DNA from: Arabidopsis thaliana | Lineage: Eukaryota > Streptophyta > Magnoliopsida > Brassicales > Brassicaceae | Assembly: GCF_000001735.4 (NCBI RefSeq) | Contig: NC_003076.8 | Location: forward strand, 5,084,001 to 5,148,000 | Reading direction: 5' to 3' | DNA length: 64,000 nucleotides | Shown: positions 1 through 11,651 of the stretch, one piece after another | How the letters are laid out: each line of letters begins with the position of its first letter | Position numbering within the stretch: the stretch's first letter is position 1 | Notes under the pieces: generated by a model | What the model was told of the DNA's origin: nothing | Database searches by the model: none | Seen by the model: the letters and a program-made list of their open reading frames with translations, nothing else | Program-made: the position numbers and the translations under genes

Positions 1-841
1 GAACAAACTCTATTCTTTTGCCTCAACATGAACTTCCATATCTGATGAGAGAGTAACAAAAGTGCTTTACTTTTGTTGACAACATGAGAACTGGTTTGTT
101 TTGTATATTTTCATATCTGATATTGTTGAATCGAACACAGATTGGTTTTTTCTTTTGTTATCTTTAACTAGTCATGTCGTTTTTTCTTGCCTAAAACGAG
201 AGTTTGTAAGAGAGAGGCTAATCTACATTAGTTCTATTATTGCCAAGAATGAAAGAGAGAATTTATCAAATACGTTAAGCAAACACAGAACCTCGTTTGT
301 TTTCTTTACATTGATGAACTATATAAATCTTTAGAGATATGTTAATTTAAATCTCCTTTTAATTTCTGGGAACAATTTTATAGAAAACAGGAAAGCTTAG
401 GAAGATGGTAAGCTAAGTTGGGAGATATGTTTGTGTCAGAAGTTGACTCATGGCCAGTCCCCACTTTTTCTTTATATCTTCAACCCCAAGTTACTTTCTC
501 ACTTCTCATCTCTGAATCATTAGGGTTTTCGTTTCTTTACCAACAAAAGATAGTTGAGATGTTGTATTCGGACGAGAACACGTCAGTTTCTAAGGTGTTC
601 TATTATCAATCACTACCATAAACATTGCTTAAAGTTATGGGAAACAAGAAAGAATAAATTTGGAGAATGCAACAACAAGTAGGTGAAAGCCCATCTTCAG
701 ACCAAAAAGACTCATCAATAATCTGTAAAAAACTTATGTTTTAAATCCCATAAACACATCAATTCAAATTCCTGAAGAAGAAAAAGCCTGAGGTTAAACA
801 CTGCACCTGGGAATCAATTTCCTTAAATCTTTACTCAAAAG
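1..841. other. Intergenic DNA and 5' leader upstream of COBL4
   Basis: I see no supportable gene. The open frames here are short and resemble no family I know. The stretch just before the ATG at 842 is probably the COBL4 promoter and leader. A TATATAAA string at 320-327 lies over 500 bases upstream of that ATG, so I do not assign it as the COBL4 TATA box. Confidence 0.5.
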
Positions 842-2545
842 ATGAGGCTCCTCTTCAGCTTCTGCTTCTTCTTCTTCATGATCATCTTTACCGCAAGTGA
901 GTCCTGTATATTCATTTTTGCCCGCACATTAACTTACTTTTCTTACTCTCTGATTTTCTTTTTTTCACAGCTGCTTATGATCCATTAGATCCTAGTGGTA
1001 ACATTACAATCAAATGGGATATTATGTCCTGGACGGCAGATGGCTATGTGGTAAGAATCCTCTGCACTTGTGCGTGAGTGTATATATGCTTGAAACTGGC
1101 ACAAACTCTCATCATCTCTATACATTCTGTGCATTTGCAGGCTACGGTAACTATGAACAACTTCCAAATCTACCGGCACATACAAAACCCTGGTTGGACA
1201 TTAGGTTGGACATGGGCAAAGAAAGAGGTGATTTGGTCAATGGTTGGTGCACAAACAACAGAACAAGGAGACTGTTCCAAGTTTAAGGGAAATGTACCTC
1301 ATTGCTGTAAGAAAACCCCTACAGTTGTTGATCTCTTGCCAGGTGTGCCTTATAATCAACAGTTCTCAAACTGTTGCAAAGGAGGTGTAATTGGAGCTTG
1401 GGGTCAAGATCCATCAGCCGCTGTATCCCAGTTTCAGGTTAGTGCTGGTTTAGCTGGAACTACAAACAAGACTGTCAAGCTTCCTAAGAACTTCACTTTG
1501 CTTGGTCCCGGCCCTGGTTACACTTGCGGTCCTGCCAAAATCGTGCCCTCTACCGTTTTTCTCACAACTGACAAACGGCGAAAAACACAAGCTTTGAGTA
1601 AGCAATCAATCAAAAACCTTAACTTGTTCCATCATCGAAATCTAAACATCAATTTCAAACTTATGTTTCTGCAGTGACATGGAATGTTACCTGCACATAC
1701 TCACAGTTTTTAGCAAGAAAGCATCCAAGCTGTTGTGTCTCCTTCTCTTCTTTCTACAACGACACCATAACTCCTTGCCCGTCTTGTGCCTGTGGCTGCG
1801 AGAACAAAAAGAGCTGCGTCAAGTGAGTAACAAATCATTGAAATCCAAACTCTTTCTTAGATATCCTCTGAAAAAATATCAATATGAATGTTTTCTTGCA
1901 GGGCTGATTCTAAGATTCTAACCAAGAAAGGTCTCAACACACCAAAAAAGGACAACACTCCTTTGTTGCAATGCACACATCACATGTGCCCTGTTAGAGT
2001 CCACTGGCACGTTAAAACTAACTACAAAGACTATTGGCGAGTGAAGATAGCAATCACAAATTTCAATTACCGGATGAATCATACACTCTGGACTTTAGCA
2101 ATTCAGCATCCAAATCTCAACAATGTGACTCAAGTTTTCAGCTTTGACTACAAACCAGTCTCTCCTTACGGATCCATAAGTAAATAAATACCTCCCTCAA
2201 CCACAACTATTCAACTTCAAACCAACCATTGAATGACTAATAACATTCTTAAATCTTTTTGATACAGATGATACTGGAATGTTCTATGGAACGAAGTTTT
2301 ACAATGATTTATTAATGGAAGCTGGACCTTCAGGGAATGTGCAATCAGAGGTTTTGCTACAGAAAGATCAAAAGACTTTTACTTTCAAGCAAGGTTGGGC
2401 TTTTCCTAGAAAAGTTTACTTTAATGGTGATGAATGTATGTTACCTCCACCAGATTCATACCCTTTTCTACCAAACTCTGCACAAGGGAACTTTGCTTCG
2501 TTCTCACTCACCATTCTTCTTCTCCTATTCATCTCAATATGGTGA
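842..2545 (+). CDS. COBL4: COBRA-like protein 4, GPI-anchored wall protein (At5g15630)
   Basis: Six exons (842-896, 971-1050, 1141-1597, 1675-1822, 1902-2179, 2268-2545) with GT-AG borders encode 431 residues. Residues 1-19 form a hydrophobic signal peptide. A COBRA domain follows, beginning near AYDPLDPSGNITIKWDI, with many Asn glycosylation sites. The family's cysteine-rich CCVS motif lies in exon 4. The protein ends in a hydrophobic tail (LTILLLLFISIW) after a small-residue stretch, as expected for a GPI signal. Known biology: COBL4/IRX6 acts at the outer plasma membrane and is needed for cellulose deposition in secondary walls of stems. The start is the first ATG that yields a signal peptide. 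The assignment rests on remembered similarity plus the full-length splice model. Confidence 0.95.
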
Positions 2546-3589
2546 TTTGATCTGATCCTTCTGGGTTTTAAAACACTGAACCAGAACTGTTTTTTGTAAA
2601 CTCATTGCAAAGATTGTAAAAGAAAAAAAGGAGTTTTGTGAGAGGAAATGATTAGAGATGTGCAAGGCTTTTTTACCTTGATCACTGCCATTGATCAATG
2701 ACTCTGTACTTCTTGGCTTTTTGCTTTGGTACTAATGTGAAAGTGAAGCATATTGATTTGATTGAGAAAGTGGCAAAACAACGAAATGTTTTTAATTGGG
2801 CTCAAATAAACGCATTTTGAATCCAGCCCAATAAAGGCCTGGTTTAACATTCACGCGTTTCAATAGATTCGCGTGTGTATTATTTTCGTTGGTCTGAAAA
2901 GGCAAAAGGTCAAAAACGGCGTTTTGTTTGGGAGACACTTTTTGTTCGAAGATATTTTCTCATTCTCTGATCTCTCTGTCCGAAACGGCTCCGTTAATTT
3001 TAAAGTAAATATTCCAAAATAAGTTTATGTCAAGGCTAGTCTTTTTGAAAATAAGATCAGAATTTTACCTATATATATATATTTATTTATCAAAAAAAGT
3101 AGACACTACTTACAAAGATTAGTATTATCAACGAGTAATACAAAATGGTTTGCAAGTTAATTTAATTAAAAACAAAAAACTAAGATTGCTAAAATACAGT
3201 ATTTGTGAACAAGTTGAACTAAAATCTAGAAGCCAGTCCCGCACGGTGGCTTTTAAGCCCAAATCAATGCCCCTTTGATTGAGAGATCTGAAATTTAGGA
3301 CTCAAAAAGTTTGTTGCTGACCAAACGCGAAACTTTGATTAAAAACGCGTTTGCGTTTTAAAATTCTCCTGTGTTTGTGTATGTGTGGAAAATTAATTTC
3401 TTCTCCCGACGAATCCCAAAAGTTTGTTGAAATTTGCCTCCAAGAAATCTGCAATTAGAAATTTCATTTCGCCGTCATCGTCTTCTTCTTCTGATTCTGA
3501 TTAATTCCAGATGTCTTCCTGAGTCTTACGGAGATTAGGTCATTTTCGCCTCGACTCGAACTCTGTCTCGCAGCTTCCGTGAGAGAGTC
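2546..3589. promoter_or_regulatory. Intergenic region with site II-type elements before the carrier gene
   Basis: No gene is seen. Three TGGGCY (site II-type) elements occur: TGGGCT at 2797-2802 and its complement AGCCCA at 2825-2830 and 3256-3261. In plants such elements are common in promoters of nuclear genes for mitochondrial proteins and ribosome biogenesis, which fits the downstream carrier gene. The link is inferred from motif and position only. Confidence 0.35.
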
Positions 3590-5677
3590 ATGGACACGCC
3601 ACCGACTTCTCGTATCGCATCTTTTGGTCAGACGGAGATTAACTGGGACAAGTACGTTCTTCATTTTCCTCCTCAATTTCCATCGATTGATCCGCTTGTT
3701 TTCTAGTTTTGATTGATTCTCTGTGGCGTTGTTGTTATTAGTCCGAACTTTGTTTATTGTTGTTTCGATCCAGTTTTTGTGATTCTGTGATTGGTTTCTT
3801 CGGTGGATTTATCGACATGAAATGGATATCGCTCGTTGTTTTGACGGAATCATTTCGTGGAGGTAATTGAAGATTTCCGAATTTATTGGAAAGAATCTGG
3901 TTCTCGGGCTCCTGAGAAGCTCGATTTCAGAAATTGATTTGGTGCAGAAGATTTGTTCGCTAGTGTTAATCAAATCTTTGTTTAGGTAAAAGATCTAGTA
4001 GGCATTTGGATAGTTTTAGTGTTCCTTATTCTTACGGTATAATCTGAGGTCCTACGTCTAAGGTTTTTGGAAATGTGTGATGAGTAGGGCCAAAACAAAC
4101 TTGAAACCATTACAAATTTGGTTGTAAGATTTCCGAGAGGTACCTGAAGAATCATACAACAAATAATATCTTCATACTAGCTCTAATTATTTTTGCTCTC
4201 TCTCCTTCTTTTATCTTGCAGACTTGACAAAAGGAGGTTCTACATTAATGGAGCTGGCCTCTTCACTGGTGTTACAGTAGCTCTGTATCCTGTATCCGTT
4301 GTGAAAACAAGGCTTCAAGTTGCTTCTAAAGAGATTGCTGAGAGAAGTGCCTTTTCTGTAGTTAAAGGAATTTTAAAGAATGATGGTGTTCCTGGTCTGT
4401 ACCGAGGTTTTGGTACTGTCATTACAGGTGCTGTACCTGCAAGAATCATATTTCTAACTGCTCTTGAGACCACTAAGATTTCTGCTTTTAAGTTGGTTGC
4501 ACCTTTGGAGTTAAGTGAACCTACACAAGCCGCCATTGCAAATGGAATTGCTGGCATGACAGCATCTCTTTTCTCACAGGCTGTGTTTGTCCCAATTGAT
4601 GTTGTATGTATTATATACAACACTACCGCTTTGTAAGATTTGTAAATGCTGTGAATGTTCTATCACTATGAGTTGCTGAAAACCATATTTCTCCTATTTT
4701 CTGCAGGTTAGCCAAAAGTTGATGGTACAAGGATACTCAGGTCATGCTACATATACTGGTGGTATCGATGTTGCCACAAAAATCATTAAGTCATATGGTG
4801 TAAGGGGATTATACAGAGGGTTTGGTCTGTCTGTTATGACCTATTCTCCTTCAAGTGCCGCTTGGTGGGCTAGCTATGGATCAAGCCAACGTGTTATCTG
4901 GAGGTTAGCCATGAATGTTCTAGTTAATTGATGATAGTTTCCATTTTAGTTTGATTGCAAGAACTTGCATTTCAGTCGTTCCTGGAATTTGGATTTGCTA
5001 CCAAAGCTACAATTCCGCTGATACAATATCTGCTACTGTTGGGCAGATTCTTAGGTTATGGTGGTGACTCGGATGCAACTGCTGCTCCTAGTAAGTCAAA
5101 AATTGTTATGGTCCAGGCTGCTGGAGGAATTATTGCTGGTGCAACAGCATCCTCAATTACAACACCATTAGACACAATCAAAACGCGACTGCAGGTATAA
5201 AGTGTTCCCATTCATAGTAAAAACTTGATTTTATTTTGCATTTACTTTTTTTAACTCTAATGAATATAGAAGAGCTTCCGTGCCTGCTGTCCTGGTTCTC
5301 AAATAGATAACTTCGGGTATTGCTACATAGAAACTATGCTAAACAAACGGTAAAATCTCTGTGCAGGTCATGGGACATCAAGAAAATAGACCTTCAGCGA
5401 AACAAGTGGTGAAAAAACTGCTAGCAGAAGATGGCTGGAAAGGATTCTATAGGGGTTTGGGCCCAAGATTCTTTAGCATGTCGGCTTGGGGAACCTCGAT
5501 GATATTGACTTACGAATACTTAAGTAAGAGTTCTTTTCTTTTATACCCAAAATCTCACTTTGAGCCACTCTCAAAACCAACCAAGATTCTTCTTTTGAAA
5601 TGCTAGCTGCTCCTCTGACATGTTTCACTCTTTCATGGTTTTTTTTTCCAGAGCGTCTGTGTGCAATAGAAGATTAG
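3590..5677 (+). CDS. Mitochondrial carrier family protein, SLC25A44-like (At5g15640)
   Basis: Six exons (3590-3651, 4222-4603, 4707-4903, 5047-5194, 5367-5523, 5652-5677) give 323 residues, the usual carrier length. Three repeated modules, each with two membrane helices, carry the family signature at YPVSVVKTRLQ, VPIDVVSQKL and TPLDTIKTRLQ. Paired YRGFG or YRGLG motifs follow each module. The first signature has Ser where Asp or Glu is usual, and the second ends in Ser rather than Lys or Arg; only the third is canonical. Carriers of this family move small metabolites across the inner mitochondrial membrane. The closest animal group I can name is SLC25A44, linked to branched-chain amino acid import, but the substrate here cannot be read from sequence. 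Confidence 0.9.
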
Positions 5678-6077
5678 AAAGCTTCACTACTGTTCGTTGG
5701 TTTTTCTCCTTCTACTAACTCGAGTAGACGGCATCACCTTGATTCAAATCTCGGCTATTGGGAGCTTCCATGTTGACAATTGGACCATTCTTTCAACTTT
5801 GAAGTCTGAGTTCCGTTATTGTAATCATTCTTTCAACTTAATTTGCGTATTGGAGTGTATTCTTACAGCAGAAGAAATTCTAGCTTACGTTCTTCTGCTT
5901 TATGTAGCTTCTGAGATTTAAGAAGCTTCAAAACAATGCAATCACTTCATGAAATCTTATAGTCGTACGGATGTACGTGTTATCGTAACAGTCAAAATTT
6001 GAGTTGTTGCAAATGGCTTCTCATTTGCATAACTGTCTTCACAAAGTATCCTCATTCTTAGGATATCAGCCAAAGCT

Positions 6078-6196
6078 AACCTCTGGTCATTCTCATTGAT
6101 AGCAATATAATCATCATCAAACCTCTGGTCATTCTCATTGATAGCGACATATACATCATCAAGTACTTTATTATAACTATGATCATTCTCATTGAT
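6078..6196. repeat. 42-bp tandem repeat, about 2.5 copies
   Basis: Two adjacent 42-base units (6078-6119 and 6120-6161) share a core reading CTCTGGTCATTCTCATTGAT. A degenerate partial third copy has TCATTCTCATTGAT at 6183-6196. The unit length is a multiple of three. On the minus strand an open frame (6232 to 5957, 91 codons) reads through all copies as repeats of INENDQR. No homologue is known to me, so I annotate a repeat rather than a gene. Confidence 0.7.
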
Positions 6197-6891
6197 GCTG
6201 TGTCTCTTAGCAAAAAAAAGGCCACTAGCCATAGGCTAACACCAAATCACCAAGAGCGCTTACTGGGTTTTATTTTAGCTCATATACGTAAATCTATTAC
6301 TCCAGTTCCTAAGATTTAAGAGTGTTTATTATCCTAAACAAAAAGCCACCGATATATCTAATTGTTATTCAAAATCAGATAAAATAAAATAAATCGTATA
6401 TATACGAAAAGTTTCAAGATAAACAAGAAAAGTAGTTAGTATTTGACCTTTTTTAGTTTATTTCCTCGTAGCAGGCTCATTTTTTTCCCCTCTCTGACTC
6501 AGCAGATTAATTTCTCCATTAGGATAATAACTTAAATATTTCCGGAGACTTAAATATTCTTACAACGTCTTTATCAACAAAAACAAAATTCTTGAATAGC
6601 GATCTCTTTTCTTTTAATTAAAAAAAAAGACTTTAAAAATGAGGATAAAATCAAATATAATAATGCATTATTGATAGTAACTTAAACATGCATGGAGCTC
6701 TTAATTATTTTTGGGAGACTTTTAGATATTTATGAAATAAAATAAAGTGTAGATGTTTTAAAAATAAAAATAAAATAAAGTGTCGATCACCTACCGACCT
6801 ATACGTGCATGTATTCTCGTTTATACGATAGTTACATGATTTATGCAATAATCATAGACGACGTGCATCGACGAGCGGCCCACGACCACGA

Positions 6892-6925
6892 CGTAAGGAT
6901 TACGGTCCACGTCGTAAGGATTACG
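6892..6925. repeat. Duplicated 13-bp palindrome CGTAAGGATTACG
   Basis: CGTAAGGATTACG occurs at 6892-6904 and again at 6913-6925. Each copy is a dyad, CGTAA-GGA-TTACG. The 8-base spacer contains CCACGT. The function is unknown. It could be a binding-site pair or a remnant of a repeated element. Confidence 0.6.
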
Positions 6926-8072
6926 TTTTAAATTTATAGTTTATCAATTGTATATCGTAAATAATAAATTTAGAATGACTGAGAATTTGTTGAGAAATGA
7001 AAATATTAGAGAATTTATCGAATGATTCGAATCTAAAGCGAATAATAATTTTTTTGATGATTTATGTCCTTTTGTTTCGTCGACATTTATGATTTAAGTC
7101 CTAGCATATACTATATTGTACTTATTACCTTATACAATACGATTTGTATATATACGAACTTTAACTAAAAATAAAGTTAAATGTTGAAGAGTTTAAGACA
7201 CTACCATAGCTCCCCCACATCCACATGCACTATTTCTTCGTAACATATCAAATTAAAACCATGCATTTATTAAGTTGTCAGTTAAGGAAACAAAAAGTTG
7301 TGAATGTATTTGATTTTAATTTATTTTTTCAGTTTTTTTCTTTTAGGTAGAAAGAATGAAACCTTAGTTTTGTACATAATAAAAACCTTACTATCTTACA
7401 TTCCAGTCAACAAATTAAATACAGTGAGTACATTTTGTTAGATATACGTTCATTTCATTAGCACATACGTTATATACTTATATAGTAATCATAATCATAA
7501 AACTGTACATATGAATTTATTTGGTTGCAAAATAAAGTTAGCTTCAATCAATTATAATAAATGCTTCACTATTTTAGAGTTTTGGTTTATTTAGGGGTAT
7601 TTAAATCTAAATAAAACTGAAAATGAAGCAAAAGCAAACTTAAATTAAAGTACATCTTTTATTGGGTCCGAAAAACTGAAATTAAATTTCGTAGTAGTCT
7701 TAAATGATTTTGACCTTTTTAAATAATATATTCAAATGTGTTTCAAACACGAATCAAACTATACCAAAAAAAAAAAAAAAGTTGGATAAAAAATAAAACC
7801 TGACTACACCTCAACTTTGGATCAAAATCTATGAATATATTTTCAAAATTATCTTAGTCAAATTTTAAATTAATTAATTATTTATATAAAATTTAATAAT
7901 TATCATAACCTTGGATTAAATTTATCTACAGTCAAAAATTAATTTTAAATCAATTAATTAATAGCATTATTACAATCCCTAATTGTACGGGACGAATAAA
8001 AAAGTAGAAAACTCAAGTTCCTTTCTTTACCATACAGCTTTTTCGATTGGAGTTGAATAAGTCTTCATCTGA

Positions 8073-8128
8073 CACGTGTAACCCTGGCACATGCCGTCCA
8101 CTAAAACACGTGCGAGATCTGTATAAAT
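8073..8128 (+). promoter_or_regulatory. RGP2 core promoter: two G-boxes and a TATA box
   Basis: CACGTG G-boxes lie at 8073-8078 and 8107-8112. A TATAAAT box follows at 8122-8128, 75 to 81 bases before the RGP2 ATG. That places the likely transcription start near 8150-8160 with a leader of about 50 bases. G-boxes bind bZIP and bHLH factors. The arrangement is a clean plant core promoter, but its activity is inferred. Confidence 0.55.
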
Positions 8129-8202
8129 CAAACCTACGCGTTTCATCTCTCTTTTCAAAACTCACCGACGCGATCCGATCTCATCTCTCTCATTTCGAAA
8201 CC

Positions 8203-10093
8203 ATGGTTGAGCCGGCGAATACTGTTGGTCTTCCGGTGAACCCGACTCCGTTGCTGAAAGATGAGCTCGATATCGTGATTCCGACTATCAGAAACCTCGA
8301 TTTCCTCGAGATGTGGAGGCCTTTTCTTCAGCCTTACCATCTGATCATCGTCCAGGACGGAGATCCATCGAAGAAGATCCATGTCCCTGAAGGTTACGAC
8401 TACGAGCTCTACAACAGGAACGACATTAACCGAATCCTCGGACCTAAGGCTTCTTGTATCTCGTTTAAGGATTCTGCTTGTCGATGCTTTGGGTACATGG
8501 TGTCTAAGAAGAAGTATATCTTCACCATTGATGACGATTGCTTCGTAAGTTACTTGAATTTTGAGTTTTGTATTCGTTTTTATGCTTGATTTGAGAGTTT
8601 TGTCAATTTTGGTTCTAGATCTGTTTTTTTGAGCTTATTTGTTTGTGTTTGTGTGGATTTTTCAAGTTCATTGCTTGAATTTCGTAGATTTGGTGAGAGA
8701 TCAATTATACGATTCACTAAATTTGACGGATCTTAGGTTTGTGAGATAATCCTTGGTTCGATTAGCTAGGCAATTCAATGTTTTGTACCAGATCCATAGA
8801 TCTGCTTGTTGAGTCTGAATATGTTTTCACTTTTGTGTAATTAGCCATGATCTCTAATGTTTACTTGTAGATTTTCTGTGAGCTGATGTCTCTTTTGTTG
8901 ACGACATTGTTGTTGAGCTGATATCTCTGAGTCATTATAGCTACCTTTACGATATGGTTGCACGTCCTTGTTCATCACTTTTTTCTTTTGTTTTACCTTT
9001 TTGAGATTTGTGGGGCATATCCAAGGATGAGTCTCGATGACGCTTGTGTTTAGTTTATAATTTTCTGAGTTTTTTTTGGAGGAACTCTTTGATCAATGGC
9101 TTGATCTGGATTTTAACCGCTTTTTAATTCATGTATTTCTTTGATGTGTACATGTAGGTTGCCAAGGATCCATCAGGCAAAGCAGTGAACGCTCTTGAGC
9201 AACACATCAAGAACCTTCTCTGCCCATCGTCTCCCTTTTTCTTCAACACCTTGTATGATCCTTACCGTGAAGGTGCTGATTTCGTCCGTGGATACCCTTT
9301 CAGTCTCCGTGAAGGTGTTTCCACTGCTGTTTCCCATGGTCTTTGGCTCAACATCCCTGACTACGATGCCCCGACCCAACTCGTGAAGCCTAAGGAGAGG
9401 AACACCAGGTGACAATAATTATCATCATAACATGTTTATGTGTTTTTTTGTCAGGATATTCAAATGTCAGTTTTTGCTAAACGTTTGATATGTCAGGTAT
9501 GTGGATGCTGTCATGACCATCCCAAAGGGAACACTTTTCCCAATGTGTGGTATGAACTTGGCTTTTGACCGTGATTTGATTGGCCCGGCTATGTACTTTG
9601 GTCTCATGGGTGATGGTCAGCCTATTGGTCGTTACGACGATATGTGGGCTGGTTGGTGCATCAAGGTAATTTCTTCTTATTCCCTTGTAAGACTCATAAT
9701 TGAGTATAGCTAAATATGAAGCACATGCTCTGTACTAAGCGATACCTCCATTTGGGGTTGAATCTTTTATAGGTGATCTGTGACCACTTGAGCTTGGGAG
9801 TGAAGACCGGTTTACCGTATATCTACCACAGCAAAGCGAGCAACCCTTTTGTTAACCTGAAGAAGGAATACAAGGGAATCTTCTGGCAGGAGGAGATCAT
9901 TCCGTTCTTCCAGAACGCAAAGCTATCGAAAGAAGCAGTAACTGTTCAGCAATGCTACATTGAGCTCTCAAAGATGGTCAAGGAGAAGTTGAGCTCCTTA
10001 GACCCGTACTTTGACAAGCTTGCAGATGCCATGGTTACATGGATTGAAGCTTGGGATGAGCTTAACCCACCAGCAGCCAGTGGCAAAGCTTGA
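8203..10093 (+). CDS. RGP2: Reversibly glycosylated polypeptide 2, UDP-arabinopyranose mutase family (At5g15650)
   Basis: Four exons (8203-8544, 9158-9408, 9497-9665, 9773-10093) encode 360 residues, the family's normal length. The start context is CCATGG. The acidic triad DDD at residues 110-112 is the nucleotide-sugar and metal site. Arg158 within [12 protein letters not shown] matches the arginine that becomes glycosylated in this family. RGP proteins interconvert UDP-arabinopyranose and UDP-arabinofuranose on the cytosolic face of the Golgi, supplying arabinofuranose for wall polysaccharides and glycoproteins; RGP1 and RGP2 act as a pair, notably in pollen. The codons are rich in C and G compared with neighbouring genes, consistent with high expression. 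I consider the identification secure. Confidence 0.97.
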
Positions 10094-10796
10094 GAGCAGT
10101 ATGAGCCAAAAAGAAAAAGCCACCAAAGTTTTGGTTATTTTTAGCTCAAATTATCGTTACTTTTAAATTTCTGATTTTACGAACCTTTCTTGCTTTTTTT
10201 ACACATTTGAGTAGTTTTCATCATCAGTACTTTCTCATTGTCCGGTTATGGTTTTTGCATTTGGTTTAAATATCACCGGTTTATTTATAAACAGTGGTGG
10301 ATTAGTAGTACTATTTTCTGAGTTTTTTTCTTTGTTTCATTAATAAAAAGGCCTTTTCATAGGTGTTTGCAATTAGTTTTTTTCCCCCATTAATCATCGA
10401 TTATCATAGGTATGTTATGGCTTTAAATGGTATAAGGAAATTGCTTATAGACCAAAAAAAAGTTGAATTGCTATTGAGAGAGCTTTTACAAAAGAAAGAG
10501 CATTGTTCAATAAGCTTTTCACATTTGGTCGATATTTTGATCAACCTATCATAGGTATCTCAATTAATAAACCGGAATGTTAATATGTTTTGCAAGATAT
10601 CCCTACAATCAAACCGTGAAGACCCGACCCGGTTGCGCAAGATCCATTTTCCTACTTGGTTAAATGGTCAAGCCCATTAACCATACTATAGGCCTGTTGC
10701 CATTTTCGACCGACCTCTCTATTTCTACTTACTACTTAAAGAAGCAAGAGGAGACGTAGAGGTTCATACAGGGTTTAAAAACAAGAGCAAGTCACC
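10094..10796. other. RGP2 3' flank and upstream region of the first F-box relic
   Basis: No gene is seen. The first 250 bases are probably the RGP2 3' UTR. At 10617-10650 a GC-richer block reading GAAGACCCGACCCGGTT and then AAGATCC is the first of three related blocks found upstream of each F-box copy in this cluster. Confidence 0.5.
10617..10650 (+). repeat. Shared upstream block of F-box copies, copy 1
   Basis: GAAGACCCGACCCGGTT followed by CAAGATCC. Related blocks occur at about 11527-11560 and 15408-15435 at similar distances before the other F-box copies. The shared block shows that the duplications carried promoter DNA. Confidence 0.6.
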
Positions 10797-11070
10797 ATGA
10801 TGATAGCAAGAAATCAGTCCAAGAAGTTGAAGACGGAGAACAATTCACAAACTTTGCAAACTCGAAGGAAGGGAACAAATATGTCGTTCCTTTTGACCTA
10901 GTGATCGAGATTCCGTAGCTAGGTCTGTCCTCTTATCCAAGGTATGGGGGAAAATAGTCCGCAGTAGACTTTTCATGACATCTTTCCCGTTTACGTCACT
11001 GTCGTCTCAGCCTGATCGTCTCTTCGTTGTTTTCATTGATTTCATTAATATCTTACGTTTTTTGCGGTGA
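10797..11070 (+). pseudogene. F-box protein pseudogene, N-terminal relic
   Basis: The start ATG at 10797 opens MMIARNQSKKLKTENNS, related to the start of the intact gene at 11652, and soon meets a stop. In another frame the DNA reads PFDLVIEI, the beginning of the F-box. It then jumps directly to VARSVLLSKVWGKIVRS, the later half of the F-box. The intervening segment (LxRLPxKS in the intact copies) is deleted, and at least two frame changes are needed. The conserved part ends at a TGA at 11068-11070. A downstream string, AAACCAGTTGGATT near 11104, also occurs after the intact gene near 13203, so the lost body is probably a deletion. No functional product is expected. Confidence 0.75.
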
Positions 11071-11651
11071 TTCCTCTTTTGTGGAAAAGTATTATCACCA
11101 TATAAACCAGTTGGATTCACTTTATGTGATGCTGGCACTATATTGTTTATGCCTCTCATCTCAAGTTCTCAACTATTCTTTTTGCGGTTTCCTCATTTCG
11201 TGATGAGATTCTTAGACATTGCATGTGTATTGTGCTTTTCTTCTTCTTATCAAGAACCAACTTTGTTCAAATTAGATTCTCAAAGTGGGCTTTCTTTTAG
11301 CATCTACGCGATTGTGTGGTTGACTACTTTTCTTTTAAGTATAATTTCATAGTTTTGTTTTATTTCATTTTAGTATATACAGTACTACAACTGTGTAGTT
11401 AACTTACTACAGTAGCATGTATTTCATTTGACCAAAACTTTGGTATATCAATTAACGTTTTTACTTTTTACTTTTTACTTTTTACACTCCTGGTTTACCC
11501 AATTTTGTGCAAAATGATGCTTATCCATGAAGACCGGACCCGGTTATGTAAGATCCACGAGGTTTATTACGTTCGGATCTGCTCCTTTATCTCCATTTCT
11601 CAGCTGGGGTAGAGAGAGAGATCTAGGGTTTCGAAAGAAGAGCGATCGATC
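11071..11651. other. Spacer between F-box relic and intact F-box gene
   Basis: This holds the 3' flank of the relic and the promoter of the next gene. An open frame at 11143-11352 has no recognisable domain. The second copy of the shared upstream block (GAAGACCGGACCCGGTT) begins at 11528, about 125 bases before the next ATG. Confidence 0.5.
11528..11560 (+). repeat. Shared upstream block of F-box copies, copy 2
   Basis: GAAGACCGGACCCGGTTATG followed by TAAGATCCACG. It is nearly the same as the blocks before the other two F-box copies and sits in the proximal promoter of the intact gene. It may be a cis-element or only duplicated flank. Confidence 0.6.

Larger units (their letters stand above)
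5678..8050. other. Long AT-rich intergenic region with two small repeat families
   Basis: About 2.4 kb between the carrier gene and RGP2. The first 200 bases are probably the carrier 3' UTR. A 42-bp tandem repeat lies at 6078-6196 and two copies of a 13-bp palindrome at 6892-6925; both are listed separately. The rest is low-complexity A/T with homopolymer runs, such as 15 or so A at about 7767. I recognise no gene. Confidence 0.6.
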
